From Rheinheimera lutimaris (GTDB lineage Bacteria > Pseudomonadota > Gammaproteobacteria > Enterobacterales > Alteromonadaceae), in contig NZ_JABSOD010000015.1 in NCBI RefSeq assembly GCF_013283795.1, forward strand, positions 28,099-92,098: a stretch of 64,000 nt of DNA, given 5' to 3'. The notes beneath the pieces were generated by a model. That model ran no database searches. It had not been told where the DNA came from and was given only the letters and a program-made list of their open reading frames with translations. Positions 8,728 to 17,873 of this stretch are shown here, piece after piece. A program made the translations under genes and the position numbers. The stretch's first letter is position 1, and each line of letters begins with the position of its first letter.

Positions 8728-9108
8728 ATGCGTATCGAACATGTCGCTTTTAATGTTGTTGAGCCGACACTGATGGCCAACTGGTATATTGAGCATTTAG
8801 GCTTTAGTTTAAAACGCGCATTAAATGATGCCGCGCAAACGCATTTTCTAGCCGACGACAGCGGGATCATGATGATAGAAATTTACTGCAACCCGGCCGA
8901 TCAGGTGCCTGATTACGCCAGTATGGACCCGCTGATTTTACACCTGGCGCTGGTATCGGCTGATCCGATCGCCGACAGTGCCCGCTTAATTGCCGCCGGT
9001 GCCAGCCATGTTACCGACGTACATCTGAACGATGGCTCGCATCTTGCCATGCTGCGCGACCCCTGGGGCCTGGCACTGCAACTGTGCCGGCGCGGCCCTG
9101 CCAGATAA
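8728..9108 (+). CDS. VOC-fold (glyoxalase/dioxygenase superfamily) protein
   Basis: A 126-residue protein of the vicinal-oxygen-chelate fold with two beta-alpha-beta-beta-beta halves. The first starts MRIEHVAFNV and runs through YIEHLGFSL; the second contains LHLALVSAD and ends in LRDPWGLALQL. The metal ligand that usually closes the fold as Glu in a DPxGxxxEL motif is Gln here, so the site may be altered. The gene begins 3 bp after the lyase stop, so it belongs to the receptor-lyase operon and may act on a sugar-acid intermediate. The exact reaction is unknown; it is not clearly KdgF, which is a cupin. Confidence 0.75.
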   Translation: MRIEHVAFNVVEPTLMANWYIEHLGFSLKRALNDAAQTHFLADDSGIMMIEIYCNPADQVPDYASMDPLILHLALVSADPIADSARLIAAGASHVTDVHLNDGSHLAMLRDPWGLALQLCRRGPAR

Positions 9109-9142
9109 TATTGCGGGGCAAAGCCGGCGCGCCAATTTGAAT

Positions 9143-9158
9143 AATTTATTCATAAATT
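9143..9158. promoter_or_regulatory. Palindrome, candidate operator before the D-lactate dehydrogenase gene
   Basis: AATTTAT-TC-ATAAATT is a perfect palindrome with 7-nt arms, 90 bp before the start codon of the D-lactate dehydrogenase. A weaker outer pair (GCCAA 9131-9135, TTGGC 9162-9166) flanks it almost symmetrically. Respiratory lactate dehydrogenase genes are often controlled by GntR-type repressors that bind such dyads. Regulator identity is unknown and none is encoded nearby. Confidence 0.4.
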
Positions 9159-9248
9159 AAGTTGGCCAGTAAAAATTTTATGCAAGCTGTCGGCGAATGC
9201 CGTATTATCAGTTAATCTGATTGGAATGTTTTATCGCCAGAGGTTTGC

Positions 9249-11993
9249 ATGCCACCGCAGTTTATTCAGGCCGTTAAACAGCTTATTCCGGCTGAGCGTT
9301 ATTTTGACGACCCTATTGCTACGTTAGCCTATGGCACTGACGCCAGCTTTTATCGCTTGCTGCCCAAACTGGTATTGCGCGTTGAAAGCGAAGCCGAAGT
9401 GGTGGCGTTGTTAAAGCTGGCGAATGCATATCAGGTGGCGTTAACCTTCCGTGCTGCCGGCACCAGTCTATCCGGCCAGGCGGTAACCGACTCTGTGCTG
9501 CTGGTGCTGGGCGAAAACTGGCAACAGCGCGAAGTGCGCGGTTTAGGTGAGCAAATACGCCTGCAACCCGGTGTCATCGGTGCCGCGGCTAACAGCGTGC
9601 TGACAAAGTTTCAGCGTAAAATCGGCCCGGATCCGGCATCGATTAACAGCTGCAAAATCGGCGGTATCGTGGCCAATAATGCCAGTGGTATGTGCTGCGG
9701 CACCGCGCACAACACGTTTAACACCCTGGCAGCCATGCGGTTGGTATTGTTTGATGGCACTGTGCTGGATACCGAAGATCCGCAAAGCGTGGCGGCATTT
9801 CGGCAAAGTCACGCCCGGTTGCTGGCAGAGCTTGAATTGCTGGGCGCCCAAACCCGTGCCAATAGCGCGCTTAGTGCTAAAATCCGCCATAAATACCGCT
9901 TAAAAAATACCACCGGTTTTTCACTGAATGCCTTAACCGAATTTAGCGATCCAATAGATATTCTTACGCATTTAATGGTGGGGTCGGAGGGCTGCCTCGG
10001 TTTTATCAGCGCGGTAACGTACAACACTGTACCGGAGTATCCGCACCGCGCCACCGGGTTGCTGGTATTCCCGTCGGTAGCAAGCTGCTGTCTGGCAGTA
10101 ACACAGCTAAAACAGCAACCGGTATCGGCAGTAGAGTTGCTGGATCGGCGCAGCCTGCGCTCGGTGCAGAATAAACCCGGCATGCCGGATTGGGTAAAGG
10201 GCTTGTCAGATAATGCCTGTGCGTTATTAATTGAAACTACGGCTGCCAGCGGTAGTTTATTGCAACAGCAACTGGCACGACTACGCTCCTCGCTACAGGA
10301 CTTCACGCTTGAGCAACAGGTTGATTTCAGTACTGATCCTGTGGTGTATAACCAGTTGTGGGCCATTCGCAAAGGCACTTTTCCGGCAGTAGGCGCAGTG
10401 CGTAAAACCGGCACTACGGTGATTATTGAAGATGTTACCTTTCCGGTAGAACAACTGGCAGAGGGAGTGTCGCATCTGCAGCAGCTGTTCGATAAATATT
10501 ATTACACCGAGGCGATTATTTTCGGCCACGCGCTGGAGGGCAACCTGCATTTTGTTTTTACCCAGGGCTTTGATGATGCCACCCAGGTTGCACGCTATGA
10601 CGCCTTTATGCAGGAGGTTGCGCAGTTGGTAGCAGTGCAGTTTGGTGGTTCACTAAAAGCTGAGCACGGTACCGGCCGCAATATGGCACCTTTTGTTGAA
10701 CTGGAATGGGGCACAGACGCCTATCAATTAATGTGGCAAATTAAAAAGCTGCTCGACCCGCAGCATATTCTTAACCCTGACGTGGTGCTAAGCCATAACC
10801 CGCAGCTGCACCTGCAAAACTTAAAACCGTTGCCGGCCACTAACGCGCTGGTAGATAAATGCATAGAATGCGGCTTTTGTGAGCCGGTGTGCCCGTCACG
10901 CAAATTAACGCTAACGCCACGCCAGCGCATTGTTACGCAGCGCGAAATATCGCGCTTAACCGCCAGTGGTGATGAACCGCAGCGGTTGGCGGCTTTGCAG
11001 CAATCTTATCAGTATCAGGGTAATGACAGCTGCGCCGCTTGCGGTATGTGCAGTACGGCCTGCCCGGTAGGCATTAATACCGGTGATTTAACCCGACAGC
11101 TGCGCGCAGTAAATAACCGGCCATGGCAGGGTGTTGCCGCTTTTATCGCGCGGCACTTTAGTGTTGCTGCTGGTATCAGCCGTTTAGGCCTGGCTGTTGG
11201 CAACGTATTTGGCGCAGTGCTGCCGCGCTGGCATAAGGCTATGCCAACAGCAAACTACCGCAGTGTGGTAAATCAGTACGCTGCTGATAAGGCGTTAACG
11301 CCGCTGATTTATCTGGCGTCTTGCTCCGGCCGTGTCATGGCCCCTGCGGCCAATAGCAAAGATAAACGCAGTTTACAGCAGGTAAGCGCCAGCTTACTGC
11401 AAAAGGCCGGCTATCAGCTGATCGTGCCGGAGGGTATCGACAGCCAGTGCTGCGGTATGCCGTTTCAATCGAAGGGTCAGTTTGCGGCAGCAGAACTTAA
11501 GCAGCGCGAGCTGGAGCAATGGCTGCTTAAAGTAACCAATAACGGCGCTATTGCGGTTTTTTCTGATACCAGCCCCTGCAGTTTAACGCTGCGCGGCAAG
11601 CTGGACCCGCGATTGACCATTTTTGACAGCGTCGATTTTTTGCATGATAAGGTGCTGCCAAAACTACAGATAACCCCGCTGGCAGAGCCGGTGGCGCTGC
11701 ATATTACCTGCAGTGCCAGCCAACTTGGCCAGGCACAAAAGTTACAGGCTTTGCTTAGCGCCTGCAGTAATCAGGTGGTGGTACCACAAGGCATCAGTTG
11801 CTGCGGTTTTGCCGGTGATAAAGGCTTTGTGTTGCCACAGCTGAACACCTCAGCTTTATCTGAGTTAAAGCAGCAGGTAAGTGGTTGCTCACAAGGAGTA
11901 TCGACCAGCCGTACCTGTGAAATTGGTTTGTCGCAGCACAGTGGCATTGAGTATCAGCATTTGGTGTATTTGCTGGACCGTGCTGCAGGTTAA
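9249..11993 (+). CDS. FAD/Fe-S D-lactate dehydrogenase, Dld-II type (D-lactate to quinone)
   Basis: A 914-residue fused flavo-iron-sulfur oxidoreductase. Residues about 30-250 form the FAD-binding PCMH domain (FRAAGTSLSGQAVTDSVL, NNASGMCCGT). A FAD-linked oxidase C-terminal domain follows, ending near HGTGRNMAPFVELEWG. Two [4Fe-4S] ferredoxin motifs come next: CIECGFCEPVCP and CAACGMCSTACP. The C-terminus carries CCG-type motifs (QCCGMPF and SCCGFAGDKGF). This order is that of the Shewanella Dld-II-like respiratory D-lactate dehydrogenases, which feed electrons from D-lactate to the quinone pool at the inner membrane. Glycolate or 2-hydroxyglutarate oxidase is a possible alternative. It stands alone with its own upstream region; no lactate permease is next to it. 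Confidence 0.85.
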   Translation: MPPQFIQAVKQLIPAERYFDDPIATLAYGTDASFYRLLPKLVLRVESEAEVVALLKLANAYQVALTFRAAGTSLSGQAVTDSVLLVLGENWQQREVRGLGEQIRLQPGVIGAAANSVLTKFQRKIGPDPASINSCKIGGIVANNASGMCCGTAHNTFNTLAAMRLVLFDGTVLDTEDPQSVAAFRQSHARLLAELELLGAQTRANSALSAKIRHKYRLKNTTGFSLNALTEFSDPIDILTHLMVGSEGCLGFISAVTYNTVPEYPHRATGLLVFPSVASCCLAVTQLKQQPVSAVELLDRRSLRSVQNKPGMPDWVKGLSDNACALLIETTAASGSLLQQQLARLRSSLQDFTLEQQVDFSTDPVVYNQLWAIRKGTFPAVGAVRKTGTTVIIEDVTFPVEQLAEGVSHLQQLFDKYYYTEAIIFGHALEGNLHFVFTQGFDDATQVARYDAFMQEVAQLVAVQFGGSLKAEHGTGRNMAPFVELEWGTDAYQLMWQIKKLLDPQHILNPDVVLSHNPQLHLQNLKPLPATNALVDKCIECGFCEPVCPSRKLTLTPRQRIVTQREISRLTASGDEPQRLAALQQSYQYQGNDSCAACGMCSTACPVGINTGDLTRQLRAVNNRPWQGVAAFIARHFSVAAGISRLGLAVGNVFGAVLPRWHKAMPTANYRSVVNQYAADKALTPLIYLASCSGRVMAPAANSKDKRSLQQVSASLLQKAGYQLIVPEGIDSQCCGMPFQSKGQFAAAELKQRELEQWLLKVTNNGAIAVFSDTSPCSLTLRGKLDPRLTIFDSVDFLHDKVLPKLQITPLAEPVALHITCSASQLGQAQKLQALLSACSNQVVVPQGISCCGFAGDKGFVLPQLNTSALSELKQQVSGCSQGVSTSRTCEIGLSQHSGIEYQHLVYLLDRAAG

Positions 11994-12049
11994 CCCAAAG
12001 TTCAGATTCCGGCGTATATACTATCCTCACTAAATAGAACGGAGGGTAT

Positions 12050-12310
12050 ATGAAACATTCAATACTGATGTCTGTAATATTAACGACTGCTATTTCATGG
12101 ACAGTGTTGGCCGATGATGATAAACCTGCAGCCAATACGTTAAAGTTATCTGAAGTTATAAAGCAGTTGGAGCAACAGGGCTACAATCCAATTGCTGACG
12201 TTGAATTTGACGATAATAAGTGGGAAATTGATGCATGGCGTGGTAACGATAAACGCGAGCTGACGGTTGACCCGGTTAGCGGGAAGATATTACGTGACAG
12301 AGACGATTAA
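12050..12310 (+). CDS. Small secreted PepSY-domain protein
   Basis: An 86-residue protein with a signal peptide (about 1-21, cleavage after VLA) followed by a single PepSY domain: the LKLSEVIKQLEQQGYNPI helix, the EFDDNKWEIDAW strand and the ELTVDPVSGKILRDRDD strand. PepSY domains act in the periplasm, often as protease inhibitors or metal-related modulators. The start has a strong Shine-Dalgarno (ggaggg). It is unlinked in function to its neighbours and is followed by a hairpin terminator. The specific partner is unknown. Confidence 0.85.
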   Translation: MKHSILMSVILTTAISWTVLADDDKPAANTLKLSEVIKQLEQQGYNPIADVEFDDNKWEIDAWRGNDKRELTVDPVSGKILRDRDD

Positions 12311-12323
12311 GCGATTTTGTTGT

Positions 12324-12355
12324 CAGGGGCGGCGCTAAGCTGGTTGCGCCGCCTG
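12324..12355. terminator. Hairpin between convergent PepSY and luxS genes
   Basis: A GC-rich stem (GGCGGCGC at 12328-12335 with GCGCCGCC at 12346-12353, extended outward with a 2-nt bulge) sits between the convergent stops of the PepSY gene and luxS. T-rich sequence (tgttgtt) follows on the plus strand, with only weak T-content on the minus side. Probably a shared terminator. Confidence 0.6.
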
Positions 12356-12365
12356 TTGTTCATTG

Positions 12366-12875
12366 TTAAAGCTTGTTTAAAATCTCAGCCGGTAATGCCA
12401 GCTCGTCATTGCGGTTTACGCCGACACCACGATCAAGGATGTTTTTCGCAATTTGCTTGGCTTCGTCCAGTGAGTGCATTTGCGCTGTGCCGCACTGATA
12501 AATATTCAGCTCTGGAATGTCGCCCTGGCTGGCCACGTGCAAAACATCGTCCATCGCTGCCTGCCAAGCTTTAGCTACACGTTGCTCGTCCGGTGTGCCG
12601 ATTAAGCTCATATAAAAACCGGTACGACAACCCATTGGCGAAATATCAATAATTTCTACGTCGTTGCCATTTAAATGGTCGCGCATAAAGCCGGCAAATA
12701 AATGCTCCAGCGTATGAATGCCTTTTTCCGACAAAATTTCTTCATTCGGCACACAAAAACGTAAATCAAATACCGTGATGGCATCGCCTTTGGGTGTATT
12801 CATCTTTTTTGCCACGCGCACAGCCGGGGCTTTCATAATGGTATGGTCTACGGTGAAACTGTCGAGTAATGGCAT
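12366..12875 (-). CDS. luxS: S-ribosylhomocysteine lyase (autoinducer-2 synthesis)
   Basis: A 169-residue LuxS. It cleaves S-ribosylhomocysteine into homocysteine and DPD, the AI-2 precursor, as part of the activated methyl cycle. The metal site HTLEH (His54, His58) is present with the later Cys in YQCGTAQMH, and the substrate-site region [10 protein letters not shown] is intact. Length is standard. A gaggg Shine-Dalgarno lies before the ATG, and a TATAAT-bearing promoter is visible upstream. Divergent from dnaK. Confidence 0.97.
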   Translation of the reverse strand: MPLLDSFTVDHTIMKAPAVRVAKKMNTPKGDAITVFDLRFCVPNEEILSEKGIHTLEHLFAGFMRDHLNGNDVEIIDISPMGCRTGFYMSLIGTPDEQRVAKAWQAAMDDVLHVASQGDIPELNIYQCGTAQMHSLDEAKQIAKNILDRGVGVNRNDELALPAEILNKL

Positions 12876-12912
12876 AACAACACCCTCAAAATTAAGGCTA
12901 CAGATAGCGGCT

Positions 12913-12942
12913 ATTATAGGCAGGTAACGCCGGATAAGTTAA
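12913..12942 (-). promoter_or_regulatory. Candidate sigma-70 promoter of luxS
   Basis: On the minus strand, TTAACT (12942-12937) and a perfect TATAAT (12918-12913) are separated by 18 nt and lie 38 nt before the luxS ATG. The -35 element matches 4 of 6 consensus bases. Confidence 0.55.
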
Positions 12943-13023
12943 CCGTTATCGGCAGATATCAGCGTTAAAGCTGCGCTAAAGCACGGTTAAATGCACATAG
13001 TACAAAATTTTTAATGTAATAAC

Positions 13024-13053
13024 CTTGAATGGATCAGGGCTAATCCCCATTAA
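13024..13053 (+). promoter_or_regulatory. Sigma-32 heat-shock promoter of dnaK-dnaJ
   Basis: CTTGAAT (13024-13030), a 14-nt spacer and CCCCATTAA (13045-13053) match the RpoH consensus CTTGAAA-N11-16-CCCCATNTA closely. The element ends 49 nt before the dnaK ATG, so the leader would be about 40 nt. A sigma-32 promoter here is what the family predicts for dnaK. Confidence 0.92.
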
Positions 13054-13102
13054 TCGCTCAACGCAATTTGTGCTTGTTCAGAATATTAAGTGGAGTGTAG
13101 TT

Positions 13103-15013
13103 ATGGGCAGAATTATCGGTATTGACTTAGGTACAACCAACTCTTGTGTGGCGGTATTAGACGGTGATAAACCTCGCGTGTTAGAAAACGCTGAAGGTAC
13201 CCGCACTACGCCGTCCATTATTGCTTATGCAGAAGATGGCGAAGTGTTAGTTGGCCAGCCGGCAAAACGTCAGGCGGTTACCAACCCGAAAAACACCTTG
13301 TTCGCCATTAAGCGTTTAATTGGTCGTCGTTTTGAAGACGAAGAAGTGCAGCGCGACATTAAAATTATGCCTTACGCTATCGTAAAAGCAGATAATGGCG
13401 ATGCCTGGGTTGAAGTTAAAGGTAAAAAATTAGCGGCACCGCAAATTTCAGCTGAAGTGCTGAAAAAGATGAAGAAAACTGCCGAAGACTTCTTAGGCGA
13501 AGCGGTAACGGCGGCAGTAATTACTGTACCGGCGTATTTTAACGATGCGCAGCGTCAGGCCACTAAAGATGCCGGCCGTATCGCAGGCTTAGACGTAAAA
13601 CGTATTATCAACGAGCCAACTGCTGCGGCACTGGCCTATGGTATGGATAAGAAAAAAGGCGACACCAAGGTTGCAGTATATGACTTAGGTGGCGGTACTT
13701 TCGATATCTCTATCATTGAAATTGATGATGTAGACGGCGAGCAAACCTTTGAAGTACTGGCTACCAATGGTGATACTCACTTAGGTGGTGAAGACTTCGA
13801 CAACCGTTTAATCAACTATCTGGTTGAAGAATTCAAAAAAGAGCAGGGCATTGACCTGCGTAACGACCCACTGGCGATGCAGCGCTTAAAAGAGTCTGCT
13901 GAAAAAGCCAAGATTGAGCTGTCGTCAGCATCACAAACTGAAGTGAACCTGCCGTACATTACTGCTGATGCCTCAGGCCCGAAACACCTGAACATCAAAG
14001 TAACCCGTGCTAAGCTGGAATCTTTAGTTGAAGACTTAATTCAGCGTACTATCGAGCCGCTGAAGCAAGCACTGAAAGACGCTGATTTAAGCGTGGGTGA
14101 AATTAACGACATCATCCTGGTTGGCGGCCAAACGCGGATGCCAAAAGTACAGGAAGCGGTAACAGCGTTCTTTGGCAAAGAGCCGCGTAAAGACGTAAAC
14201 CCGGACGAGGCTGTTGCAGTAGGCGCAGCGATTCAGGGCGCGGTACTGTCAGGTGATGTTAAAGACGTATTGCTGCTTGACGTTACGCCATTGTCACTGG
14301 GTATTGAAACCATGGGCAGCGTAATGACTGCGCTGATTGAGAAAAACACCACGATTCCAACCAAAAAATCGCAGGTGTTCTCAACAGCAGAAGATAACCA
14401 GTCTGCGGTAACTATTCATGTGCTGCAGGGCGAGCGTAAGCGTGCGTCTGATAACAAGTCACTGGGCCAGTTTAACCTGGAAGGCATCCGTGGTGGTCGT
14501 CGTGGTGAGCCGCAAATTGAAGTGACCTTCGATTTAGACGCCGACGGTATTTTGCATGTGTCTGCTAAAGATAAAGACACCGGTAAAGAGCAGAAGATCA
14601 CCATCAAGGCTAACTCGGGTTTAACCGATGAAGAAATCCAGGCCATGGTACGTGATGCTGAAGCCCATGCTGAAGATGACAAAAAGTTTGAAGAGCTGGT
14701 GCAAACCCGCAACCAGGCTGATGCGATGGTACATGCCACCCGCAAGCAACTGGAAGAAGTTGGCGATGCATTAGCAGCAAACGATAAAGAAGAAATTGAA
14801 ACGGCAATCAAAGAGCTGGAAGCTGTATTAAAAGGCAGCGATAAGGCGGCGATTGACGAGAAGTCACAAACACTGATCCAGGCGTCGCAGAAGCTGATGG
14901 AAGCATCACAAGCCAAAGCGCAGCAAGGTGGCGCTGACGCTGGCCAGCAAGCTGACGGCAATGACGACGTGGTTGACGCTGAGTTTGAAGAAGTCAAAGA
15001 CGATAAGAAGTAA
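13103..15013 (+). CDS. dnaK: Chaperone DnaK (Hsp70)
   Basis: A 636-residue Hsp70 ATPase. The start is placed at the ATG giving [18 protein letters not shown], behind a gtggag ribosome site; the upstream in-frame TTG lies inside the sigma-32 promoter and cannot be the main start. The nucleotide-binding domain carries [21 protein letters not shown] and [13 protein letters not shown]. The linker [16 protein letters not shown] leads into the substrate-binding domain, and the C-terminus ends in the acidic [13 protein letters not shown] tail. Works with DnaJ (next gene) and GrpE (not in the window) in protein folding and sigma-32 control. Confidence 0.98.
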   Translation: MGRIIGIDLGTTNSCVAVLDGDKPRVLENAEGTRTTPSIIAYAEDGEVLVGQPAKRQAVTNPKNTLFAIKRLIGRRFEDEEVQRDIKIMPYAIVKADNGDAWVEVKGKKLAAPQISAEVLKKMKKTAEDFLGEAVTAAVITVPAYFNDAQRQATKDAGRIAGLDVKRIINEPTAAALAYGMDKKKGDTKVAVYDLGGGTFDISIIEIDDVDGEQTFEVLATNGDTHLGGEDFDNRLINYLVEEFKKEQGIDLRNDPLAMQRLKESAEKAKIELSSASQTEVNLPYITADASGPKHLNIKVTRAKLESLVEDLIQRTIEPLKQALKDADLSVGEINDIILVGGQTRMPKVQEAVTAFFGKEPRKDVNPDEAVAVGAAIQGAVLSGDVKDVLLLDVTPLSLGIETMGSVMTALIEKNTTIPTKKSQVFSTAEDNQSAVTIHVLQGERKRASDNKSLGQFNLEGIRGGRRGEPQIEVTFDLDADGILHVSAKDKDTGKEQKITIKANSGLTDEEIQAMVRDAEAHAEDDKKFEELVQTRNQADAMVHATRKQLEEVGDALAANDKEEIETAIKELEAVLKGSDKAAIDEKSQTLIQASQKLMEASQAKAQQGGADAGQQADGNDDVVDAEFEEVKDDKK

Positions 15014-15027
15014 TCTGGCTGAAGTAT

Positions 15028-15053
15028 AAGGGCTGGCCTGGTGCCAGCCTTTT
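15028..15053 (+). terminator. Weak hairpin in the dnaK-dnaJ spacer
   Basis: Stem GGCTGG (15031-15036) with CCAGCC (15044-15049), followed by TTTT. The short T-run suggests partial termination or mRNA processing, giving more DnaK than DnaJ. Inference from structure only. Confidence 0.5.
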
Positions 15054-15082
15054 GGCATTAAGACATTTACTGAGCGGGAACT

Positions 15083-16216
15083 ATGTCCAAGCGTGACTAT
15101 TATGAAGTATTAGGTGTCGCTAAAGGCGCCGACGATAAAGACATCAAAAAGGCTTATAAACGCCTCGCCATGAAGTTTCACCCTGATCGTACTCAGGGCG
15201 ATAAAGCCATGGAAGAGAAGTTTAAAGAAGTCCAGGAAGCCTATGAGGTGTTGTCGGATGAACAAAAGCGGGCTGCCTACGACCGTTATGGCCATGCCGG
15301 AGTAGATCCGAACCGTGGTGGTGCCGGTGGCGCCGGCGGCGCTGATTTCGGTGATATTTTCGGCGATGTGTTCGGTGATATCTTCGGTGGCGGTGGCCGT
15401 CGGGGTCAATCGCGGGCGCAGCGTGGTTCAGATTTACGCTACAACCTGGAGCTGAGCCTGGAAGAGGCGGTTCGTGGTAAATCGGTCGATATTAAAGTAC
15501 CGACCATGGTCGGTTGTGATGTCTGTGATGGCTCAGGTGCCAAAAAAGGCACTTCAGCCAAAAGTTGTCCAACCTGTCACGGTGCCGGCCAGGTTACCAT
15601 GCGTCAGGGCTTTTTTGCTGTGCAGCAAACCTGCCCAACCTGTAATGGCCGCGGTAAGATCATTCCGGATCCTTGTTCCAAGTGCCATGGCGAAGGCCGC
15701 GTAGAGAAAACCAAAACGCTGTCGGTGAAAATTCCGGCTGGCGTTGATACCGGTGACCGTATTCGTTTAACCGGTGAAGGTGAAGCAGGTATGCATGGCG
15801 CGCAAGCGGGCGATTTATATGTGCAGGTGCATGTAAGAGAACACCCGATTTTCGTGCGTGACGGTAATAACCTGTATTGCGATGTGCCGCTGAGTTTCAC
15901 CACTGCCGCACTGGGCGGTGAAATTGATGTGCCCACGTTGGACGGCCGCGTGAAGCTGAAAATACCGGCGGAAACACAAACCGAAAAAATGTTCCGTTTA
16001 CGCGGTAAAGGTGTGCAGTCGGTACGTGGCGGTGGCGTAGGTGACCTGGTATGTAAAGTGGTCATTGAAACGCCGGTTAATTTAAGTGATAAGCAAAAAG
16101 ACTTACTACGCCAACTGGATGACAGCATGGCAGGTGATGGTGAAGCCAAACACCGGCCTAAATCAAAAGGCTTCTTCGATGGTGTGAAGAAGTTCTTTGA
16201 TGATTTAACCAGTTAA
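15083..16216 (+). CDS. dnaJ: Co-chaperone DnaJ (Hsp40)
   Basis: A 377-residue type I Hsp40. The N-terminal J-domain has the HPD motif ([10 protein letters not shown]) that triggers the DnaK ATPase. A Gly/Phe-rich linker follows (about 75-112). Four zinc-finger repeats of the CxxCxGxG type are intact: [24 protein letters not shown] and CSKCHGEG. The C-terminal substrate domains complete the usual length. It lies 69 bp after dnaK in the same heat-shock operon and is closed by a strong terminator. Confidence 0.98.
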   Translation: MSKRDYYEVLGVAKGADDKDIKKAYKRLAMKFHPDRTQGDKAMEEKFKEVQEAYEVLSDEQKRAAYDRYGHAGVDPNRGGAGGAGGADFGDIFGDVFGDIFGGGGRRGQSRAQRGSDLRYNLELSLEEAVRGKSVDIKVPTMVGCDVCDGSGAKKGTSAKSCPTCHGAGQVTMRQGFFAVQQTCPTCNGRGKIIPDPCSKCHGEGRVEKTKTLSVKIPAGVDTGDRIRLTGEGEAGMHGAQAGDLYVQVHVREHPIFVRDGNNLYCDVPLSFTTAALGGEIDVPTLDGRVKLKIPAETQTEKMFRLRGKGVQSVRGGGVGDLVCKVVIETPVNLSDKQKDLLRQLDDSMAGDGEAKHRPKSKGFFDGVKKFFDDLTS

Positions 16217-16224
16217 ACACTAAT

Positions 16225-16256
16225 GAAAAACCACCTGCGGGTGGTTTTTTGTTTTT
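16225..16256 (+). terminator. Intrinsic terminator of dnaK-dnaJ
   Basis: AAAAACCACC-tgcg-GGTGGTTTTTT: a GC stem CCACC/GGTGG with flanking A/T pairs and a T-run (16245-16256), 8 bp after the dnaJ stop. Confidence 0.9.
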
Positions 16257-16318
16257 CAGCAGATACAATAAAAGCTGATGATATTTTCCCTGCTACCGCA
16301 ACGGATAAGGATATATTG

Positions 16319-17119
16319 ATGTTGAAGAAGTTATTGCTTGGCGCCACCTGCACTTTGTTGATCGTAGCCTGCGCGCAATCACCCACCGGGCGGCGCCAGA
16401 TCATGCTGTTTAACGATACCGAGCTGAGTAAAATGGGGGCGCAGACGTTTGAAAGCATGAAAGCGGAAACGCCGATTGCGAAAGACGTAAAAACCAATAA
16501 CTATGTGAAATGCGTGGCAAACAGCCTGCTGGCAGTAACACCGGACAGTATGCGGGCGCAAAGCTGGGAAATTGTGGTGTTTGATTCAGACCAGGTCAAT
16601 GCCTTTGCACTGCCGGGCGGCAAAATAGGTGTGTATACCGGCCTGTTAAAGGTCGCTGAAAATCAGGACCAACTGGCTGCGGTAGTTGGCCACGAAATAG
16701 GCCACGTTATTGCCGGCCACAGTAACGAGCGTTTATCAACGAACCAGGCGCTACAAACGGTGCTGTCGTTAGGCGATGCCGGCATGAAGGCTTATGGTGT
16801 GAAGTATCAACAGGAGCTGATGACAGCCTTTGGTTTGGGGGCACAGTTGGGCGTTGCCTTACCGTTTAGCCGCGCGCATGAGTCTGAGTCTGACATTATT
16901 GGTCTGGATTTAATGGCCAGGGCCGGTTTTGAGCCGCGCCAGGCAGTGAACTTATGGCAGAACATGGCTGCAGCGGGCGGCGGTGGAACGCCGGAATTTA
17001 TGTCAACGCATCCGTTGCCCGAAACACGGATTAAAGATTTACGCGAAAAAATGCCGGCGGCAATGAAAACCTATAACGACCGTAAAGCGGCGTCGTCGTT
17101 GCCCAAGTGCAGTCGTTGA
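16319..17119 (+). CDS. M48-family zinc metalloprotease lipoprotein
   Basis: 266 residues from the chosen ATG, which has an aagga ribosome site; the in-frame ATG at 16223 falls within the dnaJ terminator. The N-terminus MLKKLLLGATCTLLIVAC is a lipoprotein signal with the lipidated Cys at position 18. The catalytic HEIGH motif is at about 125-129 (VVGHEIGHVIAGH) and the third zinc ligand is in ESESDIIGLDLMARAG. This matches periplasmic, membrane-anchored M48 proteases of the LoiP/BepA/YcaL group, which handle outer-membrane protein quality. Its position just after dnaK-dnaJ could reflect a stress role, but a terminator separates them. Confidence 0.9.
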   Translation: MLKKLLLGATCTLLIVACAQSPTGRRQIMLFNDTELSKMGAQTFESMKAETPIAKDVKTNNYVKCVANSLLAVTPDSMRAQSWEIVVFDSDQVNAFALPGGKIGVYTGLLKVAENQDQLAAVVGHEIGHVIAGHSNERLSTNQALQTVLSLGDAGMKAYGVKYQQELMTAFGLGAQLGVALPFSRAHESESDIIGLDLMARAGFEPRQAVNLWQNMAAAGGGGTPEFMSTHPLPETRIKDLREKMPAAMKTYNDRKAASSLPKCSR

Positions 17120-17259
17120 TTGTCGGTTTTTTTTACATGTAAACCAGTGAAGCTAAAGTCAATTTTTGATTAGTGATAAAAATCATGGCTTTGGCGCGCT
17201 GGATTGATTATTGCATGAGCCTTTTAAGTTAATTTGCCGCCAGATTTCGGGAAACAGCT

Positions 17260-17826
17260 ATGGATAGAGATAACGATATGGATGTAAAGGAAACTCAGAA
17301 CAGCCGCAGAGCATTTCTGTTTAAAGCCGGCCTTGCCAGTTTGCCGTTGCTGATGTCTTTTAAAAGCAAAGCAACATGGGGTTCTTCATCGTTAAATTGC
17401 GGCTTAAGTGCAACGGCATCACAAATAGCGTCATTTAGTGCGCAAACAGGCAAAACCTGCAAAGAGCAGATTTCTCACAAAGTCTGTGATGTAAACTATT
17501 TCGGTAATCCACATGGTTGTTTCAGAAAGCCTTCATATAAAGTGCACAAGTATAATGGTGTAGAAGTGTGCCAGGATACCAAGTTCAGACAAATATTTGG
17601 CGGAAGTAAAAGGACAAAGCTTGAGCATTGTCTTAACGAAGGTGAAGACAGCTTTGAACGCAATATGAGTTATTGTTTTTTATATGCGTTATATATGGAA
17701 CGCGTGCTGAAGCGGTATGGTGAGTTTCCATCGGCAGACGATTTTGTTTACGCTTATAAGCAAGCGATAAATCAGGAGCGTATTGACTTGATGCGGCTGG
17801 TTGCTTTTTATGTTAACGGTTATTAG
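17260..17826 (+). CDS. Tat-signal, cysteine-rich hypothetical protein (first gene of kinase cassette)
   Basis: A 188-residue protein that I do not recognise. The N-terminus has a twin-arginine signal (NSRRAFLFKAGLASLPLLM, Arg16-Arg17) with predicted cleavage around residues 38-42. The mature part has seven Cys (47, 67, 76, 87, 104, 124, 139), several spaced about 10-20 residues apart, and basic and aromatic residues (RKPSYKVHKYNG). The C-terminal third is helical in appearance. Tat export implies folding or cofactor loading before transport. It precedes a PqqD-like protein, an HprK-like kinase and a nucleotidyltransferase in the same direction. DNA is AT-richer than the core: bases 17641-17700 contain 19 G+C in 60. 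The start could also be the ATG at 17278. Confidence 0.7.
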   Translation: MDRDNDMDVKETQNSRRAFLFKAGLASLPLLMSFKSKATWGSSSLNCGLSATASQIASFSAQTGKTCKEQISHKVCDVNYFGNPHGCFRKPSYKVHKYNGVEVCQDTKFRQIFGGSKRTKLEHCLNEGEDSFERNMSYCFLYALYMERVLKRYGEFPSADDFVYAYKQAINQERIDLMRLVAFYVNGY

Positions 17827-17873
17827 ATGACGGTTATTGTATTTGCTGTTTCTGGCGCTGCTGTTATATAAAG

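Noticed and set aside
13025..13102. Longer dnaK start at TTG 13025
   Set aside because: It lies within the sigma-32 promoter, upstream of the expected transcript start; [10 protein letters not shown] at 13103 is the family N-terminus.
16223..16318. Longer M48 protease start at 16223
   Set aside because: It lies in the dnaJ terminator stem, and the lipoprotein signal begins at 16319.
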